64,000 bases of DNA from Verrucomicrobiota bacterium (GCA_023426435.1 JAFAAS010000051.1:7317-71316); one strand, 5' to 3'; shown: positions 52,442 through 61,834, counted from the first letter of the stretch. Numbers and translations: made by a program. The notes: generated from the letters alone by a model not told the origin.

Positions 52442-54544
52442 GTGACCCGACGCCTGCTCGCCTTCCTCTGCCTCTGCGCCTCCGCCTTCGCCGCCGCGCC
52501 CAACGCCACCTCGATCGTCGCCGGCCGTTCCGAGACGTCCATCCGCACCGGCGAAACCATCTTCACCGATAATCCGCGCATCGACTACGGCGACATCCGC
52601 CTCACCGCCGACGAACTTCGCTTCGACCCCAAAACCCGCGTCGTCACCGCGCGCGGCAACGCCGTTCTCACCCAGGGCGCGCGTCGCCTCCTCGCCGACA
52701 CCATCACTTACCACGAAGATTCCGGCACCTACGAAGTCGGCGATCTTCGCGTCGGCGAACATCCGATCTACGTCTCCGGCTCCAGCGCCACCGGCGACCG
52801 TTCCGCCCTCACCGTCAACGACGCTCGCATCACCGTCCCCGAACCCGCCTCTTTCGTCCCCACCGCCGAAGCCGACCGCGTTACATTCACTTCCGACAAC
52901 CGCATCCGCACCGAGGGCGCCTCCGCCGGCATCGGCAACATCCGCCCACTCGCCCTCCCCGCCTTCTCCAGCAACCTCCGCGGCTTCCTCCTCCCCAACG
53001 CCCAAATCAACGGCGGCTATCGCCGCACGCTCGGCCTCTACGCCGAAGCGCGTCTCCAACTTCCCATTACGTCCACACTCTTCCTCGGCGGCGACCTCGG
53101 CCTCTACACCAACCGCGGCGTCATGATGGGCCCGTCCGGCACCTACGCGAGCAACACGCCCGACGACGCCGACACGTTCTACCGCGGCGATTTCCACTCC
53201 GGTTTCATCACCGATTACGGCACGCGCTACGCCGACGTCGTCGGTCGCCGGGTCCCGCGCAGCCGCGGCTTCGCCGAATGGAATCACGTCCAGCAAATCA
53301 ACCCACGCCTCTCCCTCACCGCCGAGATCAACTACTGGCGCGATTCCGAGGTCCTCCGCGATTTCCGCCCCGCCGAGTTCTTCGAGATCCAACAACCCGA
53401 CAACTTCGTCGAAGCCGTTTACACCGGCGACAACTACTACGTTTCCCTCTTCACCCGCCTTCAACCCAACGCCTTCCAAGTCGTCCAACAACGCCTCCCC
53501 GAGCTCCGCTTTGATCTCGTCCCCACTCCCATCGGCGAAACCGGTCTCACGCAGCGCTTCAACGCCAGCTTCGCCGCCCTCCGCGAAGACCCGCTCCCGT
53601 TCGGCCCGCTCAACCCCACGCCGGGCGCCGAGCTCCGCGCCGACCGCCTCGACGCCTATTACGCGCTCTCTCATCCGATCCGCGCCACGTCCTGGCTCAC
53701 TTTCACCCCGGTCGCCGGTGGTCGCATCACGCACTACGCCAATCTCGACGGTCCTCGCAACGACTACACCCGCACGCTCGGCGAGCTCGGCTTCGACGCC
53801 GAAATGCGTGCCCACGCCGTTTACGACTACAAGAACGCCCGCTGGAAAATCGACGGCCTTCGCCACCTCGTCACCCCGCGCCTTTCCTATCGCTACATCC
53901 CCGAAGCCGAAAAAGGCGCGCGCTACATCCCACCGATCGACCGCCGCAACTTCGTCACCTACCTCCAACCGCTCGGCCTCGGCGCCATTCGCAACATCGA
54001 CGAGCTCCGCGGCACCAACACGATCCGCCTCGGCCTCGACAACACGCTCCAAACCCGCGACCCGATCTACGGTTCGCGCGATCTCGTCGTCCTCAACGTC
54101 GCCAACGATTTCCGCTTCGACCGAGCCCCCGGAGAACGAAAAGTTTCCGCCATCCACAGCGAGCTCGCCATCATGCCCGCCCGCTGGCTCGAGCTCGGCG
54201 TCTATCAAAGCTTCACGCCGCAGGATTTCACCCTCCAGGAATTCAACACCGGCGTCACCCTCCGCAACGGCGACTTCTGGACCGTTCAATTCGCCAGCAA
54301 CTTCCTCCGCGGCCATCTCAACGACTACCTCTTCCGCAGCACGCACCGCTTCAACGAGGTCTTCGAAGGCTTGATCCACCTCCGCTACGACGCCCGCACG
54401 CAGCGCTTCAACGAGCAGGCCTACGGCATCCGCCACAACATCGGCAACACTTGGGCCCTCGAATACGTCATCACCCTTTACGGCGGCCAGCGCCGCGAAA
54501 GCAGCTTCGGCTTCAACGTCCGCGTCGACGCCCTCCGCTTCTAG
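52442..54544 (+). CDS. lptD: LPS-assembly protein LptD
   Basis: A 700-residue outer-membrane protein. A signal peptide (residues 1-18, TRRLLAFLCLCASAFAAA) precedes an OstA/LptA-like jellyroll (about 20-140: NPRIDYGDIRLTADELRFD, VTARGNAVLTQGARRLLADT). The LptD barrel follows and ends with the aromatic FGFNVRVDALRF. It inserts lipopolysaccharide in the outer leaflet, showing the host is a diderm. The GTG at 52442 directly precedes the signal peptide; an earlier in-frame GTG lies inside the palindrome and is unlikely. Confidence 0.9.
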   Translation: MTRRLLAFLCLCASAFAAAPNATSIVAGRSETSIRTGETIFTDNPRIDYGDIRLTADELRFDPKTRVVTARGNAVLTQGARRLLADTITYHEDSGTYEVGDLRVGEHPIYVSGSSATGDRSALTVNDARITVPEPASFVPTAEADRVTFTSDNRIRTEGASAGIGNIRPLALPAFSSNLRGFLLPNAQINGGYRRTLGLYAEARLQLPITSTLFLGGDLGLYTNRGVMMGPSGTYASNTPDDADTFYRGDFHSGFITDYGTRYADVVGRRVPRSRGFAEWNHVQQINPRLSLTAEINYWRDSEVLRDFRPAEFFEIQQPDNFVEAVYTGDNYYVSLFTRLQPNAFQVVQQRLPELRFDLVPTPIGETGLTQRFNASFAALREDPLPFGPLNPTPGAELRADRLDAYYALSHPIRATSWLTFTPVAGGRITHYANLDGPRNDYTRTLGELGFDAEMRAHAVYDYKNARWKIDGLRHLVTPRLSYRYIPEAEKGARYIPPIDRRNFVTYLQPLGLGAIRNIDELRGTNTIRLGLDNTLQTRDPIYGSRDLVVLNVANDFRFDRAPGERKVSAIHSELAIMPARWLELGVYQSFTPQDFTLQEFNTGVTLRNGDFWTVQFASNFLRGHLNDYLFRSTHRFNEVFEGLIHLRYDARTQRFNEQAYGIRHNIGNTWALEYVITLYGGQRRESSFGFNVRVDALRF

Positions 54545-54560
54545 CACCGCTTAACGTCCC

Positions 54561-54590
54561 TCTGTCATTCTGAGCGAAGCGAAGAATCCA
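54561..54590. repeat. GTCATTCTGAGCGAAGCG-type dispersed repeat
   Basis: The sequence CTGTCATTCTGAGCGAAG, then CGAAGAATCC, matches a short repeat found dispersed between genes in many unrelated bacterial phyla (established knowledge, from memory). It lies between lptD and the RsmB-like gene. Confidence 0.75.
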
Positions 54591-54652
54591 CGTATGCGCC
54601 CGCTAGCGACTCGCGCTCCTTCACAGCGGCGCGGCCCTCGCGAGCCTTCCCC

Positions 54653-55888
54653 ATGAGCATCGCAGCCAACCAACAGCGCACGCTCCTCACCCTCCTCGCC
54701 GCCCTGCGCCCTCACTGGCGCACGGACCGCAATCTCCCCGCGCGTATCCAAAAACAGATCACATCGAACCGCGCCTTCGGCTCCCGCGACCGCCGCCTCT
54801 ACCGCGAACTCATCTACACCACCCTCCGTTATCTGCCCTGGCTCGAACCTTCCCTCGACACCCACCCCGATCTCGCCACCCGCCTCATCGCCTGGCTCGC
54901 CGCCGACTCGCCCGCCACCGCAAAATTCCGCTCCGCCCTCATCTCCGACTGGCCCGCGACACCCGCCTCCGTCTCCGCCAAATCTACTTTCGTCGCTCAA
55001 CAACTTAATCTTCCGTCGCCGCCCCCGCCTCCTTTCCCCGACTGGTTTCGCTCTCCCCAACACTGCCCCGCCGCCTTCGAATCCCCCCACGTCGACGCCC
55101 TCCTCGCCCGCGCCCCGCTCTGGCTCCGTCTCCAAACTTCGAATACCGCCGTCGTCCTCGACGAGTTCACCCGTCTGAATTGGCACTACGAATTCTCCCC
55201 CGTCCTCCCCACCGCGCTCCAACTTCTCGACGAAGTCGACATCACCCAAACCTCCGCGTACGCCAACGGCCTCGTCGAAATCCAGGACCTCGGCTCCCAA
55301 CTTCTCCTCGAATCCGCCGCGCTTCCTCCGGGCGGTCGCTGGCTCGACGCCTGCGCCGGCGCCGGCGGCAAAACCCTTCAACTCGCCCACCTCCTCGGCC
55401 CCGCCGCCGAAATCCACGCGCACGATATCCGCCCCGCCGCCCTCGCCGAACTCTCCGCCCGCGCCCGACGCGCCCACCTGAAAAACATCCGCATTCTCCG
55501 CACCGCACCCGCCGCCGCCGATCTCTACGACGGCGTCCTCGTCGACGCCCCGTGCAGCGGCTCCGGCACCTGGCGCCGCGCCCCGCATCTCAAGTGGACC
55601 ACCACGCCCGCCCAGATCGCCGACGCCGCTGCCCTTCAACAAAAACTCCTCGCCCGTTTCGCGCAAAACGTCCGCCCCGGCGGCCTCCTCCTCTGCGCCA
55701 CCTGCTCCCTCAGCCGCGTCGAAAACGAATCCGTCATCTCCACCTTCCTCTCCACCCACCCCGCCTTCTCCCTCTTACCGCCCCCACCCCCCTTCGCCGC
55801 CGCTCCCACTCCCCACGGCCTCACCTTCCTCCCCGCCCTCCACAACACCGACGGCTTCTTCATCGCCCACCTCCGCCGCACGTCCTGA
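54653..55888 (+). CDS. RsmB-like 16S rRNA (cytosine-C5) methyltransferase
   Basis: A 411-residue RsmB/NOP2-family enzyme. An N-terminal NusB-like helical domain (RAFGSRDRRLYRELIYTTLR) precedes the catalytic domain: SAM motif WLDACAGAGGKTLQLAHLLG, motif IV VDAPCSGSGTWRRAPHLKW (Cys near 300) and motif VI LLCATCSLSRVENE (Cys near 348). The two cysteines fit m5C catalysis with SAM. The target, m5C967 as in RsmB or another site, is not certain. Its stop overlaps the first base of a palindrome that precedes scpA. Confidence 0.92.
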   Translation: MSIAANQQRTLLTLLAALRPHWRTDRNLPARIQKQITSNRAFGSRDRRLYRELIYTTLRYLPWLEPSLDTHPDLATRLIAWLAADSPATAKFRSALISDWPATPASVSAKSTFVAQQLNLPSPPPPPFPDWFRSPQHCPAAFESPHVDALLARAPLWLRLQTSNTAVVLDEFTRLNWHYEFSPVLPTALQLLDEVDITQTSAYANGLVEIQDLGSQLLLESAALPPGGRWLDACAGAGGKTLQLAHLLGPAAEIHAHDIRPAALAELSARARRAHLKNIRILRTAPAAADLYDGVLVDAPCSGSGTWRRAPHLKWTTTPAQIADAAALQQKLLARFAQNVRPGGLLLCATCSLSRVENESVISTFLSTHPAFSLLPPPPPFAAAPTPHGLTFLPALHNTDGFFIAHLRRTS

Positions 55889-55913
55889 AAGTGTCATATA
55901 ATGTATGACACTT
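55889..55913. repeat. palindrome P4 (looser copy) upstream of scpA
   Basis: Arms AAGTGTCATA and TATGACACTT around TAATG. The outer GTGTCA/TGACAC matches P1-P3, but the inner part differs. It starts right after the rsmB-like stop codon and ends 69 bp before the scpA GTG start. Confidence 0.75.
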
Positions 55914-55982
55914 CCGCCGCGCTCGCGCGGTCCATTTTTTCCGTTGCCGCACCCCGCTCCCGCCCAACCATCGCCCGCTACC

Positions 55983-56771
55983 GTGGCCGCCACCATTCCC
56001 GACTCCGAGCTCCGCATCAAACTTCGCGTTTTCGAAGGCCCGCTCGACCTGCTCCTGTTCCTCATTCGCAAGAACGAGCTCGATATCTACGACATCCCCA
56101 TCGAGTCGGTGACCAGGCAATACGTCGAAACCCTCCGCACCATGCAGGAGCTCGATCTCGACGTCGCGGGCGAGTTCTTCGTCATGGCCGCCACCCTGAT
56201 GGAGATCAAAAGCCGCATGCTTCTCCCCAAGGGCATGCACGCCGTCGATCCCAACTCCGACGACGAGGAAATCGACCCGCGCTGGGACCTCGTGCATCAA
56301 CTTCTTCAATACAAGAAATTCAAGGAGGCCGCCGCCAAACTCAACGATCTCGCGATCGAGCGCCAGAACCTCATGGAGCGTTTCGTTTCCTCTCTCTCCG
56401 CCAGCGAGACCGAGCGTCCGCTCAAAAACGTCGATCGCATCGAGCTCTGGAACGCCTTCAACATCGTCCTCCGCCGGCTCGCCGAGAAACTCGTCGTCGG
56501 CGAAATCCACGACGAACAGATCACCGTCTCCGACCGCATGGAATACCTCCTCGAGCGCACGAAGACCGAGAAAACCTTCATCTTCTCGAATCTCTTCGAG
56601 GGCCAAGTCACCCTTCGCCAACTCGTCGCCACCTTCCTCGCCGTCCTCGAACTCACCCGGCTCAAACGCCTCCGCATCCGCCAGGACGAAGCGTTCTCCG
56701 ACATCGTCTGCAGCGTCGTGGAAGAAATCCCACTTGAAAGCCCACCCAACCCCGACACGGTGACCGCGTGA
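55983..56771 (+). CDS. scpA: segregation and condensation protein A
   Basis: A 262-residue kleisin of the SMC-ScpAB complex that organises and segregates the chromosome. LRIKLRVFEGPLDLLLFLIR with KNELDIYDIPIESVTRQYVE is the diagnostic N-terminus; DVAGEFFVMAATLMEIKSRM follows, and a winged-helix C-terminus (VTLRQLVATFLAVLELTRLK, RLRIRQDEAF). The start is set at GTG 55983; an ATG at 55905 would begin inside a palindrome and add a Pro-rich leader. No scpB is adjacent. The next small gene overlaps its stop in a GTGA arrangement. Confidence 0.96.
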   Translation: MAATIPDSELRIKLRVFEGPLDLLLFLIRKNELDIYDIPIESVTRQYVETLRTMQELDLDVAGEFFVMAATLMEIKSRMLLPKGMHAVDPNSDDEEIDPRWDLVHQLLQYKKFKEAAAKLNDLAIERQNLMERFVSSLSASETERPLKNVDRIELWNAFNIVLRRLAEKLVVGEIHDEQITVSDRMEYLLERTKTEKTFIFSNLFEGQVTLRQLVATFLAVLELTRLKRLRIRQDEAFSDIVCSVVEEIPLESPPNPDTVTA

Positions 56772-57019
56772 GCAAAAAAAAGAAGTCGCCGAAGCCAGCG
56801 GCGGGACTCCTTGGCATTGGTCTGGACAACGACGACGGCCACAAACGCATCACCACCGGTGAGCAATTCGCCGTCGTCGGCGGCTCCGCCGAAACCCACG
56901 AGCGCATGACCGAAACCGTCGTGAAGACCTTCGAGGAGTTGAAACACCGCGGCAAACATCTCCAACACGTCGAGCCCAAGGAGCTCGCCGAAATCATTCA
57001 CCGCTCCACCCCCCGTTGA
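56768..57019 (+). CDS. small conserved-looking protein coupled to scpA
   Basis: An 83-residue protein starting at GTG 56768, which overlaps the scpA stop (GTGA). It has a Lys-rich N-terminus (SKKKKSPKP) and a helical C-terminus (HERMTETVVKTFEELKHRGK, HLQHVEPKELAEIIHRS). No TM segment or known domain is seen. Tight coupling to scpA suggests a role in the same process, but this is inference. Confidence 0.7.
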   Translation: MSKKKKSPKPAAGLLGIGLDNDDGHKRITTGEQFAVVGGSAETHERMTETVVKTFEELKHRGKHLQHVEPKELAEIIHRSTPR

Positions 57020-57084
57020 TCCTCACGCGCGGCATTTGCGTCCCGCGCGTTTACCGATTCTTTCCGCCTTCAACCATCAAAACC

Positions 57085-57411
57085 ATGTCCGAAAAGATCG
57101 CTCAGCTCACCACCGATAGCTTCAAGACCACCGTCACCTCCTCCGCGACGCCCGTGCTCGTCGATTTCTGGGCACCGTGGTGCGGCCCCTGCAAAGCGAT
57201 CGCGCCGATCCTCGAAGAGCTCGCCACCGAGCTCGACGGCAAGCTCACCATCGCGAAGGTCAACATCGACGACCACGGCGAGGTCGCGACCGAATACGGC
57301 ATCCGCGCGATCCCGACCATGCTCCTCTTCAAAGGCGGCCAGGTCGTCGAACAACTCGTCGGCATGATGCCCAAGGCCGCCCTCAAGGCCAAGCTCGCCG
57401 CCCACGTCTGA
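57085..57411 (+). CDS. trxA: thioredoxin
   Basis: A 108-residue classical thioredoxin with VLVDFWAPWCGPCKAIAP (redox Cys33 and Cys36), KVNIDDHGEVATEYGIRAIP (cis-Pro loop GIRAIPT) and a terminal helix. It is a general cytoplasmic disulfide reductant. The start is ATG 57085; upstream codons are not homologous. A strong terminator follows. Confidence 0.98.
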   Translation: MSEKIAQLTTDSFKTTVTSSATPVLVDFWAPWCGPCKAIAPILEELATELDGKLTIAKVNIDDHGEVATEYGIRAIPTMLLFKGGQVVEQLVGMMPKAALKAKLAAHV

Positions 57412-57437
57412 TCCCCGGTCAACTCTCTCCTCATCCC

Positions 57438-57468
57438 AGCCGCACCCTCCCGGTGCGGCTTTTTTTTG
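57438..57468 (+). terminator. rho-independent terminator after trxA
   Basis: Stem AGCCGCACC (57438-57446) and GGTGCGGCT (57452-57460), loop CTCCC, then a run of T residues to 57467. The position 26 nt after the trxA stop and the T-tract make this a convincing intrinsic terminator. Confidence 0.92.
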
Positions 57469-57471
57469 TCC

Positions 57472-58350
57472 CTACATCACCACACCCGCCGCGAACAAAA
57501 TCGCATACCCCGCCAACAACTTTCCCGTATCTCCCAGCAGTTCGATCAACTCCCCCGCCGTGCGCGCCTCGCGCAATCTTCGCACCTGTCCCCACGCCAT
57601 CGGCAACACCAGCCACGGCAACATCCGCCACGCATTTCCTTCGCGCACCGCAAACACCGCCGGCACCGCCAACGCGATCGCGATCGAAATCCCATGCTGC
57701 CACCGCGCCGCGCGCCGCCCCCACTTCACCACCAGCGTCCGCTTCCCGGCCGCCGCATCCGTCTCCACGTCGCGATAATTGTTCACCACCAAAATATTCG
57801 CCGCGAGCAAGCCCACCGCCGTCCCCGCCACCAGCGCCTCTCCCGTCCACGCTCCCGCCTGCACGAAGTAAGTCGCCCCAACCGCCACCAGCCCGAAAAA
57901 CAAAAACACGAACACGTCTCCAAGTCCGTGATACGCCAGCGGAAACGGCCCGCCCGTATACGCGATGCCACACCCGATGCTCGCCACGCCGATCGCCAGC
58001 AGCCACGGCCCGCCCCACCACAACAGCCCGCACCCACACACAAACGCCGCCGCAAACACACCCCACATCGCCGCTTTCATCGTCGCCGGCGCGATCAACC
58101 CCGCCGCCACCGCCCGCCTCGGCCCCACGCGCGCCGCCGTATCCGCGCCTTTCACAAAATCATAATAGTCGTTCGCAAAGTTCGTCCCGATTTGCACGAG
58201 CAGCGCAAATCCCAGGCAAAGCCCCGCCGCCACCGACTCGAACACCTCATCCCGCCACGCCAGCGCCGAGCCCACCACCACCGGCGCAATCGCCGCCGGT
58301 AAAGTCCGCGGCCGCGCCGCACTCCACCACACCTGCAAGTTCGCCGCCAT
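57472..58350 (-). CDS. menA: 1,4-dihydroxy-2-naphthoate octaprenyltransferase
   Basis: A 292-residue UbiA-type prenyltransferase of menaquinone synthesis with nine or so TM segments. WWSAARPRTLPAAIAPVVVG is the MenA N-terminus; the first Asp motif is NFANDYYDFVKGADT, the second NNYRDVETDAAAGKRTLVV. It prenylates DHNA to demethylmenaquinol. The start ATG 58350 overlaps the upstream gene stop by 4 nt. Other men genes are not visible. Confidence 0.95.
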   Translation of the reverse strand: MAANLQVWWSAARPRTLPAAIAPVVVGSALAWRDEVFESVAAGLCLGFALLVQIGTNFANDYYDFVKGADTAARVGPRRAVAAGLIAPATMKAAMWGVFAAAFVCGCGLLWWGGPWLLAIGVASIGCGIAYTGGPFPLAYHGLGDVFVFLFFGLVAVGATYFVQAGAWTGEALVAGTAVGLLAANILVVNNYRDVETDAAAGKRTLVVKWGRRAARWQHGISIAIALAVPAVFAVREGNAWRMLPWLVLPMAWGQVRRLREARTAGELIELLGDTGKLLAGYAILFAAGVVM

Positions 58351-59015
58351 CACGTCTTCACGCGTTTCGTGAACATCCCCAGCCTCCGCCGGCTCAGCAG
58401 ACTCATCGCCACCGGCAAAAACATCAACGCCGCCACCACAAAGGGCAGCCGCGAACCCACCCCGTGAAACACCACGCCAAAGATCAGCACCAGCAACGCC
58501 TGGATGCTCAACAGCGCCCCCGGCCCGGGCAACACGCGATGAATCGACCACGCGAGTCCCATCGCCCCCAACGCCGGATACAATCCGCACACCCCGAGCG
58601 ACAACCCCGACAAATAGAAAATCGGCGCATACAGACTGATGCGATGCTCATAGCGCAGGGTCTGCACCATCACCGCGATGAGCAGCACCCCCGCCTGCAC
58701 CAGCCCCACGAGCTGGGTCGCCTCGATCATATCCGCTTCCACTGCCGCATTCGCGACTCCCGGCCAGGTCCCCAGCAACACCGCGCCGCCCAACGCCGCT
58801 CGCGCGAAATCGATGTAATTGCGCGGCTTCAGGATCTCCACCCGCAAACTCACCCGCGCATCCGTCGGGTCCGAACCTTTCGCCAAGATCGCCTCCCGCA
58901 TCCGCCGGCGTCCCGACCGCCCCGACCTCCTGCGGCCACGCCCGAAACGCAACACCTGACGCGGCAACCACAACAACAGCAACGCCGGAAGAAATTGAAG
59001 CCAGTGGATGGTCAC
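58350..59015 (-). CDS. hypothetical membrane protein upstream of menA
   Basis: A 221-residue protein with a hydrophobic N-terminus (WLQFLPALLLLWLPRQVL), a basic stretch (GRGRRRSGRSGRRRM), then about five TM segments (IDFARAALGGAVLLGTW, LVGLVQAGVLLIAVMVQT, YLSGLSLGVCGLYPALGAMG, LLSIQALLVLIFGVVFHGVG, FVVAALMFLPVAMSLL). I do not recognise the family. It overlaps menA by 4 nt, so it is co-translated. Confidence 0.75.
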   Translation of the reverse strand: MTIHWLQFLPALLLLWLPRQVLRFGRGRRRSGRSGRRRMREAILAKGSDPTDARVSLRVEILKPRNYIDFARAALGGAVLLGTWPGVANAAVEADMIEATQLVGLVQAGVLLIAVMVQTLRYEHRISLYAPIFYLSGLSLGVCGLYPALGAMGLAWSIHRVLPGPGALLSIQALLVLIFGVVFHGVGSRLPFVVAALMFLPVAMSLLSRRRLGMFTKRVKT

Positions 59016-59076
59016 GCCTGCGCGGCATCGAAGATCGCCGCCGATCCCCTGTCAAAAGCTTCGTCTCTCCGTCCGT

Positions 59077-59352
59077 TCAGCGAATTTCAAATCCGCTGAA
59101 CTGCGCCTCGCGCATCTGCCCGCCGCGTTCCGTTTTCCGCACATACCCGTGCATCCGCTCCTCCACCGCCGACACAAACGCCTCCACCTCCGCCGGCTTT
59201 CCTTCCACTTCGATCTGCACCCGCCCGTCCAACAGATTCTTCACATAGCCCGCGACTTCGAACTCCCGCGCCACTTGCATCGTCGTGTAGCGAAAGCCCA
59301 CGCCTTGCACATGCCCCGAGAAATAAACGGTTTCGTGCCGCACCAATGCCAT
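59077..59352 (-). CDS. acyP: acylphosphatase
   Basis: A 91-residue enzyme hydrolysing acyl phosphates. The signature [14 protein letters not shown] holds catalytic Arg21, and [17 protein letters not shown] holds catalytic Asn39. Length and fold match the family. The start at [11 protein letters not shown] is chosen over a slightly longer frame. It lies upstream of the membrane protein-menA pair on the same strand. Confidence 0.96.
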   Translation of the reverse strand: MALVRHETVYFSGHVQGVGFRYTTMQVAREFEVAGYVKNLLDGRVQIEVEGKPAEVEAFVSAVEERMHGYVRKTERGGQMREAQFSGFEIR

Positions 59353-59497
59353 GGTTCGGAATCCAGCATCGCTCCCGATCCGCTTCAACCCGCAAAACGA
59401 ATTCGTCGCGCCGCGACACGCGTCAGGGTTTTGACGATGCTTGGACAGGTTTTGATTTGCGTTTCCCCACCCCCGGGCCTTCGTTTCGGCCTACCGA

Positions 59498-60175
59498 ATG
59501 AGCAATTTCGATTCTGACGGAGGTCAGGAAAACGAGTGGGAAGATCGCGGCGACCTGGCTTGGAACGAGTTCGATTGGGAGCGTTACCTCCGTGAACAGG
59601 ACGAAGCGGTGCATCGCTATCTCGGATTCTACGAGGCCTGCAAAAACAGCACCGATCGCATCGACGATGTCGCCGAGTTGATGAACTGGGGCTCCAGCAA
59701 CCAGAACGACGACAACGATTCCGACGACGACGATGACGAGGAGTCTGAAGACTTCGCCGAAGGCAGCGATGTCTATACGCTCCACAAAAACCCCATCTTC
59801 GTCTCCACCAAGGCGCTTTATCTCAGCCTCTCGCGCCAGTGGGAATTCGCCGCCGGCGACCACGCCAAAGTCCCCCAGCCGCTCGCCCTTGCCCTTCTCT
59901 CCTCGCTGCACCGCGGCGAAGAGCAGGCCGTGCAGGCAATCCACGCGCTCGATTTCGGCGACTACGCGATGGCCATCAGCCTCTTCAAACGCGCCCTCAG
60001 CGCCTTGAACGGCACGTTCGCCCTCCTCAACGAATCTTCCGCCGTCTCGCACCGCACCGTCGCCGCCTATCGCGAAAGCGCCCTCCCGCGCCTTTTCGAT
60101 CTCCGCGAAATCTGGCTGCGCGTCGTGCACGAGTGCCGCGAAGAGCTCGAGCGTCCCATCGACGGCGAAAGCTAA
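59498..60175 (+). CDS. hypothetical acidic protein
   Basis: A 225-residue soluble protein with an acidic low-complexity stretch (about residues 68-88, rich in Asp/Glu/Asn) between two helical regions. The N-terminal part is EFDWERYLREQDEAVHRYL, and the C-terminal part (STKALYLSLSRQWEFAAGDH, HALDFGDYAMAISLFKRALS) looks like a helical bundle. No known domain or TM is visible. It is not linked to tRNA-Ser downstream except by position. Confidence 0.75.
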   Translation: MSNFDSDGGQENEWEDRGDLAWNEFDWERYLREQDEAVHRYLGFYEACKNSTDRIDDVAELMNWGSSNQNDDNDSDDDDDEESEDFAEGSDVYTLHKNPIFVSTKALYLSLSRQWEFAAGDHAKVPQPLALALLSSLHRGEEQAVQAIHALDFGDYAMAISLFKRALSALNGTFALLNESSAVSHRTVAAYRESALPRLFDLREIWLRVVHECREELERPIDGES

Positions 60176-60205
60176 TCTCGCGCAGAAATCCGCCTTGCAC
60201 TTTCG

Positions 60206-60224
60206 CGAGGCGGCGTTTGCCTCG
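60206..60224. repeat. GC hairpin upstream of tRNA-Ser
   Basis: Arms CGAGGC and GCCTCG around GGCGTTT in the 64-bp gap between the hypothetical gene and the tRNA gene. No T-tract follows. It resembles the short GC hairpins near other 3' ends in the window. Confidence 0.5.
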
Positions 60225-60239
60225 CCGAACTCCTATTTT

Positions 60240-60332
60240 GGAGGGGTGGCCGAGTGGTCTAAGGCAGTTCTTTGCTAAAGAACCGTAGTGGCAAAACCGC
60301 TACCGGAGGTTCGAATCCTCTCCCCTCCGCCA
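60240..60332 (+). tRNA. tRNA-Ser (anticodon GCT)
   Basis: The acceptor stem GGAGGGG (60240-60246) pairs with CCCCTCC (60322-60328), followed by G and an encoded CCA. The anticodon stem GTTCT/AGAAC encloses the loop TTGCTAA, giving anticodon GCT. A long variable arm (GTAGTGGC, then CGCTACC) is typical of serine tRNAs, and the T-loop GGTTCGAATCC is intact. It reads AGC/AGT codons. Confidence 0.97.
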
Positions 60333-60341
60333 GTTTAAATG

Positions 60342-60370
60342 AAAAACCCGCGCTCTCAGCGCGGGTTTTT
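60342..60370. terminator. bidirectional intrinsic terminator between tRNA-Ser and ahcY
   Basis: Stem ACCCGCGCT (60346-60354) and AGCGCGGGT (60358-60366), loop CTC, flanked by AAAAA on the left and TTTTT on the right. It can end both the tRNA transcript and the convergent ahcY transcript. Confidence 0.92.
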
Positions 60371-60383
60371 CGTTTTCCAAAAC

Positions 60384-61814
60384 TCAATACCGATAGTGAT
60401 CCGGCTTGTAAGGTCCCTCGACCGGCACGCCGAGATACTCCGCCTGGTCCTTCGTCAGCGTCGTCAGCTTCGCGCCAATCTTTTCCAGGTGCAGCCGCGC
60501 CACTTCCTCATCGAGGTGCTTCGGCAACCGATACACCCCGATCGCATACGTATCCTTGTTCTTCCAAAGATCGATTTGCGCCAGAGTCTGATTCGTAAAG
60601 CTGTTCGACATCACGAACGAGGGATGCCCCGTCGCGCAGCCGAGATTCACCAGCCGGCCTTCCGCCAGCAGGTAAATGCTCTTCCCGTTCGGAAAGGTAT
60701 ACAGGTCGTATTGCGGCTTCACATTCGTCCGCTTCGCGTCCGAACCATTCAGCCGGTCAACTTGGATCTCGTTGTCGAAGTGGCCGATGTTGCAGACGAT
60801 CGCCTGGTCTTTCATCCCGCGCATATGCTCCAGCGTGATGATGTCCTTGTTGCCGGTCGTCGTCACATAGATGTCCGCCACGCCGAGCGTGCTTTCGACG
60901 GTGTTCACCTCGAAGCCTTCCATCGCCGCCTGCAACGCATTGATCGGATCGACTTCCGTCACGATCACGCGCGCGCCGAAACCTTTCAGCGAATGCGCCG
61001 AGCCTTTGCCCACGTCGCCATAACCGCACACGCACGCCACCTTGCCCGCAATCATCACATCGGTCGCGCGCTTCAAACCATCCGCGAGCGACTCGCGACA
61101 ACCATAGAGATTGTCGAATTTCGACTTCGTCACCGAGTCGTTCACGTTGATCGCCGGCACGCGCAGCTTGCCCTTCTCGAGCATCTGATAAAGCCGGTGC
61201 ACGCCCGTCGTCGTCTCCTCCGACACGCCGCGCCACTCCTTCGCGAGCGTCGTCCAGCGCAACGGATCCTGCGCATGGACTTTCTTGAGCAGGTTCTTGA
61301 TCACCTGCTCTTCGTGCGACGCCGACGGCGTATTCACCCAGTCGCTACCTTCCTCGAGCTCGCAGCCTTTGTGAAGCAACAGCGTCACGTCGCCGCCATC
61401 GTCGACGACGAGTTGCGGGCCTTTGCCATTCGGAAACGAGATCGCGTGAAACGTCAGATCCCAATACTCCTCGAGCGTCTCCCCTTTCCACGCGAACACC
61501 GGCACGCCCGCTTTCGCAATCGCCGCCGCCGCATGGTCCTGCGTCGAGAAAATGTTGCACGACGCCCAACGCACGTCCGCGCCCAGCTCGGTCAGCGTCT
61601 CGATCAACACCGCCGTCTGAATCGTCATGTGCAACGATCCCGTGATGCGCACGCCGTTCAGCGGCTTCGACGGACCGAACTTTTTGCGCACGGCCATCAG
61701 GCCCGGCATTTCATGTTCGGCGATTGCGATTTCTTTGCGCCCCCATTCGGCGAGCGAGATGTCTTTGACGAGATAGTTCGGCGCCTTGTCGGCAGTGGCG
61801 GAGGAATTCGGCAT
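60384..61814 (-). CDS. ahcY: adenosylhomocysteinase
   Basis: A 476-residue NAD+-dependent S-adenosylhomocysteine hydrolase. It shows [20 protein letters not shown] at the N-terminus, [39 protein letters not shown], the NAD-binding loop [20 protein letters not shown], and the C-terminal KPDHYRY needed for the neighbouring subunit. It removes SAH after methylation. It lies 20 bp after metK, forming a SAM-cycle operon. The start at [13 protein letters not shown] is chosen. Confidence 0.98.
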   Translation of the reverse strand: MPNSSATADKAPNYLVKDISLAEWGRKEIAIAEHEMPGLMAVRKKFGPSKPLNGVRITGSLHMTIQTAVLIETLTELGADVRWASCNIFSTQDHAAAAIAKAGVPVFAWKGETLEEYWDLTFHAISFPNGKGPQLVVDDGGDVTLLLHKGCELEEGSDWVNTPSASHEEQVIKNLLKKVHAQDPLRWTTLAKEWRGVSEETTTGVHRLYQMLEKGKLRVPAINVNDSVTKSKFDNLYGCRESLADGLKRATDVMIAGKVACVCGYGDVGKGSAHSLKGFGARVIVTEVDPINALQAAMEGFEVNTVESTLGVADIYVTTTGNKDIITLEHMRGMKDQAIVCNIGHFDNEIQVDRLNGSDAKRTNVKPQYDLYTFPNGKSIYLLAEGRLVNLGCATGHPSFVMSNSFTNQTLAQIDLWKNKDTYAIGVYRLPKHLDEEVARLHLEKIGAKLTTLTKDQAEYLGVPVEGPYKPDHYRY

Positions 61815-61834
61815 GATGTGCGGGACGTTGGTCG

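Noticed and set aside
52406..54547. 713-residue minus-strand frame over lptD
   Set aside because: Composition is that of codon-complement shadow; lptD on the plus strand has signal peptide and domain evidence.
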